The notes: generated from the sequence alone by a model not told the origin. Positions 48,210 to 59,812 are shown, numbered from the stretch's first letter. The stretch: 64,000 bases of DNA from Paraniabella defluvii (GCA_019316985.1 CP079215.1:5084001-5148000); one strand, 5' to 3'. Numbers and translations: made by a program.

Positions 48210-49944
48210 TTATAAATTTTGCTTTTTCATTTCATCAATAATATACTCACTGGCCCTCATGCTCAATGCCAAAATGGTCCAGGTAATATTTTTATCTGCC
48301 TGTGAAGTAAATGGCTGCCGTCTACACAAAACAGGTTATTGCAATCATGCGCCTGGCTCCACTTATTCAATGCCGAGGTTTTCGCATTGTCGCCCATACG
48401 TGCAGTACCTGCTTCATGGATAATATAGCCTGGTTTATCCAAACCATAATTATTCTCAGGTCCGTCGTCTCCCCAGGTAATTACAGCTCCCATGTTATGC
48501 ATGATCTCCTTAAAGGTTTCCTTCATGTGCTTGGCCTGCTTTATCTCGTAATCGCTTTGGGTTACGTTAAAGCGCAGTACGGGAATACCATATTTGTCTA
48601 CTACATTCGGATCGATTTCGCAGTAATTGTGTTCATAGGCGATAGCTTCTCCGCGTCCCCCATGCCCACTGTGGCACCATAAAAATACCTGGCATCTTCT
48701 TTTAGTGAAGCGCCATATCCACCCGCCTCTTTCTTTTTGCCGTTTACTTCGTGCTTGCCGTTCATGCTTTGCATACCCATACCAAACCCGTAAGACGGCT
48801 GACCGAAGCCTCCCAGTACTCAATATGATAGCCACGCGGGAAATCTAATTTTTATTATCGCCCCACCAGGGTGTATAAACGTGCATACCACCCACACCGT
48901 CTTCATTGTAGCGCTTGCGCCCAAACAACTGCGGCAGGTAACCACCCATTGCCGCGCCGTTACTGTCTTGCAGGTATTTACCAACTACATTGCTGCTGTT
49001 GGCTAAACCGTTAGGATGTCTTTGCGATTTGGAGTTCAACAGTAACCGGGCCGTTTCACAGGCGCTGGCTGCCAGTATCACTACGCGACCTTCTACCTGG
49101 TATTCCAGCATGTCTTCCTTATTTACGTATGATACGCCTGTTGCCTTACCTTCCGTATCGGTTAATACCTCCCTTGCCATTGCATTGGCAATTACATCCA
49201 GCTTACCGGTTTTTAAAGCGGGGTATATCAAAACATTGGATGATGAGAAGTCGGCTTTCGCCATGCTGCAGTTTCTGCCGCATTGGGCACAGAAAAAGCA
49301 GGCGCCTCTGTCTTCATTGATTGTTTTAGTTAGTATCGATAGCCTGGACGGGATTACAGGTATATTGGCTTTCTCCGCGCCTTTTTTGATGAACAGCTCA
49401 TGGAGCCTTGGCTTGGGAGGAGGTAAAAAAATACCATCGGGTTCGTTGGGAATGTTTTCCACGCTTCCGAATATGCCAATCAGCCTATCTACCTTGTCGT
49501 AGTAAGGCTTTATATCGTCATATGTAATCGGCCAGTCGGCTCCAACACCGTCATTACTATAGCCTTTAAAGTCCTTCGGACCAAAGCGAAGCGATATACG
49601 TCCCCAGTGATTGGTTCTGCCGCCCAGCATGCGGGCCCTGAACCATTCCCATTCTGTTCCGCTGGCACGCGTATAAGGTTCGCCTTCTATTTCCCATCCG
49701 CCATAGCAGGCATCCAGGTCGCCAAAGGGCCTGTACTTGGTAGCCCGGCCACGGCGTGGCGACTCCCAGGGATTTTTAACTGGTAAATTTCCTTCTGAGG
49801 GTTATACATAGGCCCGGCCTCCAGCATGCATACACTCAAACCTGCATTGGCTAAAGTGTAGGCCGCCATACCGCCCCCGGCACCAGACCCAACAATAACA
49901 ACATCGTACTTTTTGGGCTGTTTCTTTATCTGTAAATCCGACAT
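48210..49944 (-). CDS. GMC-family flavoprotein sugar dehydrogenase
   Basis: FAD-dependent oxidoreductase of the glucose-methanol-choline family, about 575 residues. The start MSDLQIKKQPKKYDVVIVGS (ATG 49944) leads straight into the FAD Rossmann motif GSGAGGGMAAYTLANAGLSV. Further: MLGGRTNHWGRISLRFGPKD, a Cys cluster in GACFFCAQCGRNC that is typical of the Bacteroidota group, GRVVILAASACETARLLL and the C-terminal catalytic region IIHEAGTARMGDNAKTSALN (active-site His) with LFCVDGSH. It ends ASEYIIDEMKKQNL at 48210. Frame breaks near 49775, 49640, 48838, 48740 and 48290. With the subunit-3 protein it would form a dehydrogenase oxidising sugars or glycosides, possibly at C3. No signal peptide; the Tat signal would come from the partner. 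Confidence 0.87.
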
Positions 49945-50070
49945 ATAGCAAATATGTTTAGCGAGAAAAAAATTACAATATACAAATATGATCAAAAATC
50001 TGCAAAATCTATTTTGCAAAATTTGGCAAACTGGTTTTATTCATTAAACTTTGAGCAACAATAAGATTTC

Positions 50071-50701
50071 ATGCGCAACCGGTTTTCATCTTTTTCATTT
50101 TTTTGCTGATTATCATTATTGGTTTTCTGGCATATTTTCTCGGAAGAAAGAGTGCGTCTAAAACCGTAGACAATGTGGTAATGAATGATGTCCTGATCAA
50201 ACAGATTGCAGAACTTTCTGCACTCGAAGTTCAGGGCAACGCAAGCATTAAGAGCAGCAATATAGCAAATGATGGCAGTATTACAGACAATTTTAAAAAA
50301 TTGTTTCTGGAGCGAACATTTAATATTTCCGTACCTTACGTAGCCAAATATGGAATAAACCTCGACAACCAGCGCGTTAATATCGAAGAAAAGAATAAGC
50401 AGGTTTTTATTGTTTTGCCAAATCCTAAATTACTGAGCTATGAGCTGCGACTGGATAAAACGAATGCGGCTTCAAAAAAGGACTATTTGAAGGAAGCGAT
50501 GAAGAAGCTTATAATAAGTTAATACAAAAGCTATATACGCAATCAAAGGCGCAACTGGAGGGGAATGCCGGCTACCGGGAGCAATCAAAAGAAAAGATCA
50601 GGAAAATTATCAAAGATTATTATGCTCCTTTGAATTTTGAGGTGGAGGTAAGTTTCAGTAATGAATTGAGAAGTAAAGTAACGGAGGAAGCAAGACAATA
50701 G
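50071..50701 (+). CDS. DUF4230 membrane-anchored protein
   Basis: Starts MRNRFSSFSFF (ATG 50071). After one missing base in the T7 run near 50097 a membrane helix LLIIIIGFLAYFLGRKSASK appears. The DUF4230 domain reads VLIKQIAELSALEVQGNASI, RTFNISVPYVAKYGINLDNQ and NKQVFIVLPNPKLLSYELRL. After a second shift near 50518 it ends with YYAPLNFEVEVSFSNELRSK. About 209 residues. Function unknown. Divergent from the GMC gene; the Gfo/Idh/MocA gene starts 55 bases downstream. Confidence 0.75.
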
Positions 50702-50756
50702 CATTAAACATGTATCTCTAAATAAATAATTAATACTTATAAACATTACATGCAAT

Positions 50757-52184
50757 ATGAAAAGAAATCTTTCCGGTTCTCGTAGAAGTTTTATCAGGAA
50801 TGCCGCCATCGTTGGCGCGGGGTTACCATTGTCCCCGGAATGTGCTCGGGCGTGGCTTTGTAGCGCCCAGCGATAAATTGAATATCGCCGGTATCGGCGC
50901 CGGTGGTAAGGGGAGAGCGATCTGTCCTCTTTTGCCAAAAGCCCTAACGTGAATATCGTAGCGTTATGCGATGTAGATGATCGCCAGGCGGTAAAATCAA
51001 GGGAGCGTTTTCCTAAGGCCAATTACTATAAAGACTTCAGGGAGATGCTGGAGAAGGAAAAAAATAATATCGACGCCTGCAGCATCAGCACCCCGATCAC
51101 ACGCATGCTGTGGCTACCCTGGCGGCCATGCAGCTGGGCAAACATGTGTACACTCAAAAGCCTTTAACGCATGATATTTACGAGGCGCGTATTTTAACGG
51201 AGGCTGCTAAAAAATATAAGGTAGTTACCCAAATGGGCAACCAGGAGCATCGGGCGACGGTGTTCGTAAAGCCAAAGAAATATACCAGGCGGGTCTTATA
51301 GGAGATGTATATGAAGTGCATGCCTGGACCAACAGGCCGGTATGGCCGCATGGATTGCCCAAACCCAGTGGGAATCACCCGATACCTGCCGAATTAAACT
51401 GGGATCTCTGGGTAGGGCCTTCCAAGAAAGAAGAATACAATCCAGCTTATGTGCCTTTTAACTGGCGGGGTTGGTGGGCATATGGTACCGGTGCTTTAGG
51501 AGATATGGCTTGTCATATTATGGATCCTATCTACCGTATTTTACCCATTAAGCACCCAGACTCTGCAGAATGTAGTATCGCCAACCAGTGGAGCGATATG
51601 TGGAAGGAGTCGAACTATATCGACAGTGCGCCCATGGCATCGATCATACATCTGAACTATCCCCGTACCGACAAAAAAGGTAACTTAAAAGTATCCTGGT
51701 ACGACGGGGGCTGTTACCGCAGCGTCCTGATGAATTAGGCCCTGAAGAAGCTTTCGGAAACTGGGATGGCGGTTGCCTGTTTATTGGTACAAAAGGTAAG
51801 CTGCTGATGGATTGCTACGGCGCTAATCCCAGGTTATTGCCTACCAAGTTGATGAAAGAAAAAGCTATGCCTAAACCAACTATTAAAAGGGTGCCTGAAG
51901 GACATTATCTTCAGTGGGTAAATGCCTGTATTGCCGGTCATGGAAAAGGAGAAACCAGCTCGCCGTTTGAGTATGCCGGACCATTCACTGAAAGTATATT
52001 AATGGGCAACCTGGCTATTCGCAGCGCCATGATGGTTAATCCCAAGCTGAAAGGGTGGGAAGACAAATACCTTGGCAGAAAGAAATTACTTTGGGATTCT
52101 GTAAATATGAAGGTTACCAATTTCGACGAAGCCAACCAGTTTGTTAAAAGAGAGTACAGGGACGGCTGGACGCTTACTCTATAA
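50757..52184 (+). CDS. Tat-exported Gfo/Idh/MocA-family oxidoreductase
   Basis: NAD(P)-dependent sugar oxidoreductase-like protein, about 475 residues. Twin-arginine signal MKRNLSGSRRSFIRNAAIVG. The dinucleotide fold reads LNIAGIGAGGKGESDL, VNIVALCDVDDRQA and YKDFREMLEKE. The conserved EKP-type catalytic motif is QKPL (GKHVYTQKPLTHDIYEARIL), with Gln in place of Glu as in many exported members. The C-terminal domain has VHAWTNRPVWPHGLPKPSGN, WRGWWAYGTGALGDMACHIM (His of the substrate site) and EGHYLQWVNACIAG. Export suggests a tightly bound cofactor, as in known periplasmic members. Frame breaks near 50830, 50910, 51100, 51265 and 51712. Followed by a strong terminator. Confidence 0.87.
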
Positions 52185-52201
52185 GCTTACAATTTATCAT
52201 A

Positions 52202-52231
52202 TAAAAACTTCCGCTTCGGCGGAGGTTTTTA
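52202..52231 (+). terminator. Intrinsic terminator with TTCG tetraloop
   Basis: Stem AAAAACTTCCGC / GCGGAGGTTTTT closed by a C(TTCG)G tetraloop, an exceptionally stable RNA loop, with a T tract. 18 bases after the MocA-family gene. Confidence 0.88.
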
Positions 52232-52256
52232 TATGATTGTTTAAAAACAACGGCAC

Positions 52257-52287
52257 AAAAAAAGCTACCATCCGGTAGCCTTTTTGT
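52257..52287 (-). terminator. Intrinsic terminator of the pyrophosphatase gene
   Basis: Stem GCTACC (52264-52269) / GGTAGC (52274-52279) with A tract on one side and T tract on the other, 21 bases beyond the hppA stop at 52308. The same stem sequence recurs at 56131-56158. Confidence 0.75.
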
Positions 52288-52307
52288 ATATGATATCTTA
52301 AGATGGG

Positions 52308-54554
52308 CTAAAGGGTAATAGTATCCATTACCTGGAAGGTAACTTCTTTAGGGCCATCTTTGGTTTTAACTACTTCTGTAATGGTTTTAATGCGGGGAGT
52401 AGTAACCGGAGCCTGGTGAGCTGCAGTTGCCGGGTTTTCGAGCTGCGCCAGGGTAGGCGCAATTACCAGGGAAACGATCGACATTAATTTAATCAGGATG
52501 TTCATAGACGGACCAGAAGTATCTTTAAGCGGGTCGCCTACGGTATCACCGGTTACAGAGGCTTTGTGTGGTTCAGATTTTTGTAATACATTTCTCCATT
52601 GATCTCAACCCCTTTTTCAAACGATTTTTTAGCATTGTCCCAGGCCCCCTGAGTTGTTCTGGAACATCCCCAGCAGCACCCGCTAACGGTTGCACCTGCT
52701 AAAAATCCACCCAGCGCCTCAGCTCCGAGACCGGGCATAAAACCAATTACCAATGGAGATATGATAGCGATGGTGCCGGGAACGATCATTTTTTAATAGA
52801 AGCTTCCGTTGATATTTCCACACACTTGTCGTACTCGGGTGTTGCGGTGCCTTCCATAATACCCGGTATTGTATGAAACTGCCGGCGTACTTCAGCCACC
52901 ATTGCCATAGCCGCTTCTCCTACCGCCCTGATGGCCAGCGAAGAAAAAAAGGAAAGGTATCATGGCGCCTACAAAAGGCTGGCTAATACATTCGCTTTAT
53001 AAATATCAATACCATCTATCCGGGCCACTCCAACAAAAGCTGCAAACAGGGCTAAAGCGGTTAAAGCCGCAGAAGCAATCGCAAAGCCTTTACCTGTTGC
53101 CGCAGTGGTGTTGCCTACGGCATCCAGCACGTCGGTTTTCTCTCTAACCTCTTTGGGAAGCTCACTCATTTCGGCAATACCGCCTGCATTATCTGCTATG
53201 GGGCCAAAAGCATCAATAGCCAGCTGCATAGCAGTAGTAGCCATCATTGCTGCAGCCGCTATGGCCACACCATAAAGACCCGCACATTCATACGAACCCC
53301 AGATACCGGCGCCAAAACAATGATCGGTAAAAATGTAGACTCCATACCAATGGCCAGGCCGCCGATCACATTGGTTGCGTGCCCTGTTGACGATTTTTTG
53401 ATGATCATATTTACAGGGCGTTTACCCATAGCAGTATAGTATTCGGTAATGATACTCATTAACGCGCCAACCAGCAGGCCTACACCAATGGCGCCCAATA
53501 CGCCATATTTAGTAAAAACAAAGCCACGTAATTCCATCTGTGGGGAAGCAGCCATATTACCAAGCCGGCGGATGCGATGGCTGTTAATATCATAGACCCC
53601 CAGTTGCCCATATTAAGCGCCTTTTGCACGGTTTCGGTACTGATGCTGGCATGTTCGCTGATCTTTACAAACAATGTTCCGATGATCGAAAACAAAATAC
53701 CTACACCAGCAATTAACATAGGTAATATAATAGGAGAGAAACCCCTAAGGCATCGGTGCCACCCACAATATTAATTTGCTGCCCCAGAACAATAGTGGCC
53801 AGAACGGTAGCTACATAAGAACCGAAAAGGTCGGCGCCCATACCGGCAACATCGCCCACGTTATCGCCCACGTTATCGGCAATGGTAGCCGGGTTGCGCG
53901 GATCATCTTCAGGTATGCCGGCTTCAACTTTTCCTACCAGGTCGGCGCCAACGTCGGCCGCTTTGGTATAAATACCGCCACCTACGCGCGCGAAAAGCGC
54001 AATAGATTCGGCACCCAGGAAAAGCCGGTTAATACTTCTATGGTCTGGATCATTTCATTTGAATTAAGCGCTGCCTCAGGAGCAAAATAGGCTTTCAATA
54101 AAATATACAGGCCGCCTAATCCCAAAACCGCCATACCTGCAACGCCTACGCCCATTACTGCGCCACCGCCAAACGATACGCCCAAAGCTTTTTTAAGGCT
54201 GCTCCTGGCAGCATGTGCTGTGCGTACATTAGATAAGGTAGCCGAACGCATACCGATATATCCGGCCAGTGCACTTAAAACAGCGCCTATTACAAAAGCT
54301 ACCGATATCATCCAGTGGGAGTGAGGGTTGGTTTGAGCCAGCACCGCCAGTAAAATACCTACTACTACCACAAAGTAGCCCAATATTTTCCATTCTGCTT
54401 TAAGAAAAGCCATAGCGCCTACACTGATATAGTCGCTGATCTCTTTCATTCTCGGGGTGCCGGTATCCTGCCTGGATACCCATTTAAATTTTACATACGT
54501 GTACAATAAGCCGATGATGGCCATCAGGGGAACGAGATAAATGATGTGTTGCAT
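52308..54554 (-). CDS. hppA: Membrane-bound ion-pumping pyrophosphatase, K+-dependent type
   Basis: Hydrolyses cytosolic pyrophosphate and pumps H+ and/or Na+ out of the cell. About 750 residues with 16 helices, beginning MQHIIYLVPLMAIIGLLYTY. Catalytic motifs: VGGGIYTKAADVGADLVGKV, EDDPRNPATIADNVGDNVGD and the second acidic motif ending DAFGPIADNAGGIAEMSELP. GNTTAATGKGFAIASAALTA has Ala where K+-independent enzymes have Lys (the AxxG/T versus KxxT switch), so this belongs to the K+-requiring class, which includes Na+ and H+ pumps. The last part, SVTGDTVGDPLKDTSGPSMN, then MNILIKLMSIVSLV, is the family C-terminus. Frame breaks near 52580, 52795, 52955, 53275, 53560, 53740 and 54010. Confidence 0.92.
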
Positions 54555-54589
54555 ATAAATTATATATCCTTTCGATTTGGCAAGGCCTA

Positions 54590-54597
54590 CAAATATA
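54590..54597 (-). promoter_or_regulatory. Promoter -7 box of hppA
   Basis: On the minus strand the bases read TATATTTG, matching TAnnTTTG, 35 bases before the hppA ATG. No clear -33 TTTG. Confidence 0.5.
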
Positions 54598-54683
54598 GGT
54601 GAAGCGATTAAATTGTTATGGTTTATTTCGTTAGAATAAATAAACGGTTTCGTTTTATTTATTTCGGCAATGTGTGCAGTACT

Positions 54684-56018
54684 TTATAATTCTTCAAACT
54701 TAATTTCCTTTTCTTTTAATTTAATTAAAACCGGCTCATAAATATCCCTGGTAACAGGAATTTTCAGGCCGGTGAGGTTTATTTTTTCTCCAGAATCAGT
54801 TCTGTTGCAATGCCAGCGGGAGACCCACTGTTTTGGCCATTGCCGTGTTTAAAGCGTCGTCGCCTTTTACAATCATACAACTTTTTGTTGAATATAACCG
54901 ATTGTTTTTTCATAATCAATTTCATGCAGCATAATGATCATATCCCTGTCATCCTGCTGCATTTTTAATGTGGTCTCCAGCTGGTGCTGTAATATATCTG
55001 CCGATGAGGCAGCCAGTGCAGGTACCGGCTGCGTGCCGTTTAACTGAAGAAATTCCAGCTGTTTTTTTAATAAGCTCCGGTCTTTTTCAGCCACTATATC
55101 GTTGATGTAACCGGTAAAAGAGGTTAACTGGTATCGCTGGTATATACAATGATTGAACCAGTCGGCAACAGAGCTAAATTTACCGCCCCCATGGTGGGCT
55201 CATGCCCGGTTAACCCCGCTTCTATTATATACTGCCAGCCCGTACAGAAATCAGGATGACGTAAGGTAGTTCGCATAAAGGTATGGGCAGTTTCCAACCC
55301 GTATAATGTAGCGTACCCCAGTGAATCCCTGTTTGGATAATAAGCATAAGATCCCAGACCGGCTATATCAACCGTCTGATTGTTTTTGAAAATATCTTTA
55401 TAGCTTTTTTTTCGGTTACGGCGCCCCGGTGTTTGTACACCGCGCCTGTTTTGCCCGCATTGACTACGTTGGCCGGGTTCCAGGTTATTTTATAATGCCA
55501 GGGATTGTTATCACTTTCTGGTGCAATCAAGCCCCCGCAATGCGATATAAAACTTTTAATGATGCCGCCCCTGTCTTTTATTTCCTGTACCAGCTGCATG
55601 GCACTCATATGATCGATACCCGGGTCGAGCCCCATTTCACAAAGAAAGAGCAGGCCCTTTCGGTTGATTTCACTTTCCAGTTTACGCATCTGTTCATCCA
55701 GGTAAGATGCCGTAAGCAGGTTTTACCGTAGGCCACGCAATCCTGCGCTACCAGGTAATGCAGCGCCGGGGGCAACATAGAGATAACGATATCGGCATCA
55801 TGGATGGCCTTAGCTCTTTCCCGGGCATCGCTAATGTTAAACGACAAAGGCGTTCCGTTGTTATGGCCGTTTATTTTGGATTGTGCCAGTGAGAGATCCG
55901 CATCAACTACAGTGAGCTTCCAGCGATAATATACCGACTGGTCAAGGAGGTAACGGATCAATACCGTAGCCGATTTGCCGGCTCCAAACAATAATATATG
56001 CCGCGTTGTGTGGTTCAA
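54684..56018 (-). CDS. Saccharopine dehydrogenase-family protein
   Basis: Saccharopine reductase/dehydrogenase (LYS9-like) of about 445 residues. The N-terminal NAD(P) fold reads HILLFGAGKSATVLIRYLL (GxGxxA), then LTVVDADLSLAQSKI and DADIVISMLPPALHYLVAQD. After a shift near 55720 the C-terminal domain shows LFLCEMGLDPGIDHMSAMQL, the family hallmark, and ISHCGGLIAPESDNNPWHYK. Later pieces are NRDSLGYATLYGLETAHTFM and DDRDMIIMLHEIDYEKTIGY, ending PVLIKLKEKEIKFEEL with TAA at 54684-54686. Frame breaks near 55720, 55370, 55130 and 54880. With the ALDH7 gene at 58041 it suggests lysine catabolism through saccharopine and 2-aminoadipate semialdehyde; the lysine-ketoglutarate reductase partner is not in the window. 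Confidence 0.87.
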
Positions 56019-56130
56019 TAGTTATCGTTTTCAAACATGATAAGGTAACAGCGATTAAATACTTCTTAAGAGCAGACAGCATTACCGGATAAGATGGCTC
56101 CGGCATCAAAAGCAGGCTCTTATACTACAT

Positions 56131-56158
56131 AAAAAAGCTACCATCAAGGTAGCTTTTA
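56131..56158 (-). terminator. Intrinsic terminator of the subtilase gene
   Basis: AAAAAAGCTACC / GGTAGCTTTT stem with ATCAA loop, 23 bases past the subtilase stop on the minus strand. Nearly identical stem to the hppA terminator. Confidence 0.75.
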
Positions 56159-56180
56159 ATTATTTGAAAAACAAAAATGC

Positions 56181-57860
56181 TTATTTCTTTTTCTTGGAAG
56201 AGGCAGCACTTTTTGCAGGCGTTGCTTGTTGTTTGCTTTCCGCGTCGGCTAATTGAACCGCTTTATAAGCATTCACTATGCCGCCATATACCGATAGGTC
56301 AGACAGCATTACATTGGGCCCACCACCAGGATTTGCAACTTTACCCGAAGGCTTGCTAACGCTTTTTTCAAGGATATCCTTTACCTGCGCTGCAGAAAGG
56401 TTAGGATAGTAGCTCATGATAAGCGCCGCCACTCCTGATACAACCGGAGCCGCCATGCTGGTGCCCTGCAGGTTGGCATAAGTATTACCACCCGGAACTG
56501 TTGAATAAATCTTAACGCCCGGAGAGAAAATATCTACTTCCTTTTTACCATAATTTGAAAAGCTTGCAGTAAGGCCGCCCGACTTCTCATCGCCGCTGGC
56601 GCCTATAGTGATCCAGTTTTTAGGTCTTTTACCGTCCAGGAATTTTGCCGAAGGAAAGTTGTAGGCTGTATCAATATTCGCAGCGTCGTTACCTGCTGCA
56701 TGAACCAGCAATACGTTTTTGCTTTCAGCGTATTTAACGGCTTCATCTACCCATTTCTTTTCGGGCGAATAACTTTTACCAAAGCTCATGTTAATAACGC
56801 GCGCGCCGTTATCAACCGCGTAGCGAATTGCCAGCGCAACATCTTTATCGTGCTCGTCGCCATCAGGAACAGCCCTGACGCTCATTATTTTTACATTGTC
56901 GGCAACACCATCCATGCCCAGCCCATTGTTACGGGCTGCACCAATAATACCGGCAACATGGGTACCATGCATGGCAGATTCGTTGTCTACCAGCACGTTG
57001 TTGTTGCCATAATATTTATCATTAATGTCGTTATAGTTATCTTTCACAACGTCAGCACGGTAACTTTTCGGAGGGGCTTCTGCAAGCGTTGCTTTATCCA
57101 CATCCTTCTGCACATCCTCAATTAACATTTTGCTGGTGATATCATAGTTGTCGTTTCCTTTACAGGTAGCCATCATTATCTGCTTTACCTTAGCGGCAGC
57201 TGCGGCCAGCGGCGTATAACTGTTCAGATCTTTACAGCTATACACATCCTTTTTCAACTCTTTCCTGATGATAGAATCGCCTTCTTTTAGTACCTGGGCC
57301 ATCAATTTCATAAACTCTACCTCATCTTTATTGGTAGCATCTTTAGTGATTTCCTCTTTAGCCCTTAGCCAAAGCTGATAATCGGCCTTTTCACTGGCAG
57401 GAACCTGGCTTTCTGATTTACCTTCAAATTTTTGTTTAAATTTCCAGTATACTCTTGCGCCTTCAAACGAATCTTTGGTCACATTTTCTTTTCCATCCTT
57501 GCTCCTAAAAATTCCATCCATAGATGTCATCTATATAACCGTTTTTATCATCGTCGATGCCGTTTCCGGGAATTTCTTTAGGGTTGATCCACAATACCGG
57601 CTTCAGGTCTTCGTGGGTAGTATCAATCCCTGAATCTACCACGCCCACTATTACAGGCGTGCTCTTTAGCCCTTTAGATTTTAAAAAATCATAGGCCTGG
57701 TCGAGACTGATCCCATAAAAGCCGTCTTTCTGAAGGTCTTTTAAATGCCATCCCTGCGGTACGGTTTCTTTTCCATTTGGAGCTGAATCCTGGGCAGCAA
57801 CATCATAAGATAAAAACCAGCAATCATAGCTATGCCTAACGCACTAAATACTCTTTTCAT
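56181..57860 (-). CDS. Subtilisin-like serine peptidase (S8), exported
   Basis: About 560 residues. The start ATG at 57860 gives MKRVFSALGIAMIAGFYL, a signal peptide, then after a break near 57800 PQGWHLKDLQKDGFYGISLD. Catalytic triad: Asp in VIVGVVDSGIDTTHEDLKPV, His in MHGTHVAGIIGAARNN and Ser in LQGTSMAAPVVSGVAALIM; the oxyanion Asn is in VHAAGNDAANIDTAYNFPSA. Between the Asp and His segments lies a helical insertion of about 150 residues with many Lys (EGARVYWKFKQKFEGKSESQ), characteristic of a Bacteroidota S8 subgroup. The C-terminus is Ser/Lys-rich (SAASSKKKK) without a type IX sorting domain. Second break near 57535. Confidence 0.92.
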
Positions 57861-58040
57861 GCAAAACATTAATTTTTAAGTAAACCAAACTACAAAAATA
57901 GCACACACAGCTTAAAGAATATCATAAAATGATGAACGGGAGCAGCGTTGTATTAGTGGTTGATATTTTAAAATTGGCTATTCGGTTACCTGTGGCCGAT
58001 AGGGTGGCAACATCGTATTACAATAGCAATCAAGGTAGGC

Positions 58041-59567
58041 TTACTCACCCAGGTCAAATTTAATACCTTGAGCTAAAGGTAGTTGCGTGCCGAAGTTAAT
58101 TGTATTGGTTTGCCTTCTCATATAATTTTTCCAGGCATCGCTTCCACTTTCACGGCCACCGCCCGTTTCTTTTTCACCACCGAAAGCTCCTCCTATTTCT
58201 GCACCTGAGGTCCCGATATTCACATTGGCAATACCGCAATCGCTGCCATTATGAGCCAGGAAGCGTTCTGCCTCCCTCAAATTAACCGTCATGATAGCAG
58301 ACGAAAGCCCCTGGGGCACACTATTTTGAATATCAATGGCTTCCTCTATATCCCTGTACCTGATCAGGTAAAGAATAGGCGCAAAAGTTTCCGTATGTAC
58401 AATGGGCAGATCATGGGCTACTTCGGCAATACAAGGTTGCACGTAACAGCCACTGCCGAAAGCTTCGCCGTTCAGCACGCCTCCTTTAACTACAAAATGG
58501 CCGCCCTGCTGCACACAATCAGCTATTGCATTAGTATAGGCGCTTACGGCCGCTTTGTCAATCAGCGGACCAACATGGTTACCTGCGTCTAATGGGTCCC
58601 CGATCTTCAGCTGCTGGTAAGCTTTTACCAGTTTTTCTTTAAACACATCGTAAATGTCTTCATGAATGATCAGCCTGCGGGTAGTGGTGCATCTCTGTCC
58701 GGCGGTACCCACCGCGCCAAAAACAGCCGCGGGTATGGCAATGTTTAAGTCGGCGTCCTTCGAAACGATAATGGCATTGTTTCCTCCCAGCTCGAGCAAG
58801 GAGCGACCTAAACGCTGTGCTACTTTTACTGCCACTGCTTTTCCCATGCGCGTAGATCCTGTAGCAGATACGAGCGGTATGCGATCGTCTCCGGCTATCC
58901 ATTCACCGGTTGCCGCATCGCCGTTCACCAGGCAGGAAACACCTTCCGGCACCTGTTGGCGTTCAAAACCCCGGCCACTATATTTTGGCAGGCAACAGCG
59001 CAGAGCGGTGTTTTTTCTGACGGCTTCCAGATGCAAACATCTCCGCAAACCCAGGCCAGCATGGCATTCCAGCTCCATACAGCCACCGGGAAATTGAAGG
59101 CGGATATAATACCTACCAAACCCAAGGGGTGGTATTGCTCGTACATCCGGTGTCCCGGCCTTTCGCTGTGCATGGTTATACCATGCAGCTGGCGGCTGAG
59201 ACCTACCGCAAAATCGCAGATATCGATCATTTCCTGTACCTCACCTAAACCTTCCTGCAGGCTTTTACCCATTTCGTAAGATACCAGCCGGCCCAGGTTA
59301 TCTTTATTTTTACGCAGGGCTTCCCCAATCAACCGTACTATTTCACCGCGTTTGGGAGCCGGCCATAATCTCCATTCCTGAAAAGCCTGCATGGCTTTAC
59401 CAACCACCTGATCATAACCGGAGCGGGTAGTAGCCTGTACCGATGCTATCAGTTTTCCGTCAACGGGGACATGGATTGATTTCAACACTGTCTGACAACA
59501 ACCAGTTGTTTCCCGTACTGGTACCTTTGTTGTTGGCCGCTATGCCCAACTCTTTTAAAAACTCCAT
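58041..59567 (-). CDS. Aldehyde dehydrogenase, ALDH7 (aminoadipate-semialdehyde) type
   Basis: NAD-dependent oxidation of L-2-aminoadipate 6-semialdehyde (piperideine-6-carboxylate) in lysine breakdown; about 510 residues, cytosolic. The start ATG at 59567 reads MEFLKELGIA, then after a shift near 59490 IHVPVDGKLIASVQATTRSG. Family blocks: GEVQEMIDICDFAVGLSRQL-HG, HPLGLVGIISAFNFPVAVWS, WNAMLAW, WKPSEKTPL, LLELGGNNAIIV (catalytic Glu) and GTAGQRCTTTRRLIIH (catalytic Cys302-type). GQRCTTTRR and ISAFNFPVAVW are diagnostic of ALDH7A/AmaB and not of ordinary ALDHs. Breaks near 59490, 59010 and 58945. Fits with the saccharopine dehydrogenase upstream. Confidence 0.9.
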
Positions 59568-59669
59568 AGATGACCTTGTTGATTACTATAAAATTAAGGA
59601 AAGCAACAGAAGAATCTCTTTCTTAAGCAGACCTTTCTTAAGAATGTTCTGGGACAGTTGCTCTTCGTA

Positions 59670-59766
59670 GTGAGAGATCCCTCCGCTGCGCTTCGCTTCG
59701 GTCGGGACGACAAACAGGAGTAGCCGTCTTTCTGATGAACTCCTTGGAGACTCCTCCGGAGTGCAA
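59670..59766. repeat. GC-rich intergenic repeat of the CTTCGCTTCGG type
   Basis: The segment includes CCTCCGCTGCGCTTCGCTTC and, further on, ACTCCTTGGAGACTCCTCCG with the palindrome CTCCGGAG. It resembles the core of the element at 3884-3910 (CTCGGCTTCGCTGGGGGTGA). Non-coding, between two divergent genes; copies of this type are common in related genomes. Confidence 0.4.
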
Positions 59767-59804
59767 TAAAAAATGAAAATTTTAATCATGTCGGTTTCAT
59801 CCTT

Positions 59805-59812
59805 TATCTTTG
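59805..59812 (+). promoter_or_regulatory. Promoter -7 box of pyrB
   Basis: TATCTTTG matches TAnnTTTG and ends seven bases before the pyrB ATG at 59820, implying a very short or leaderless transcript if used. Confidence 0.35.
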
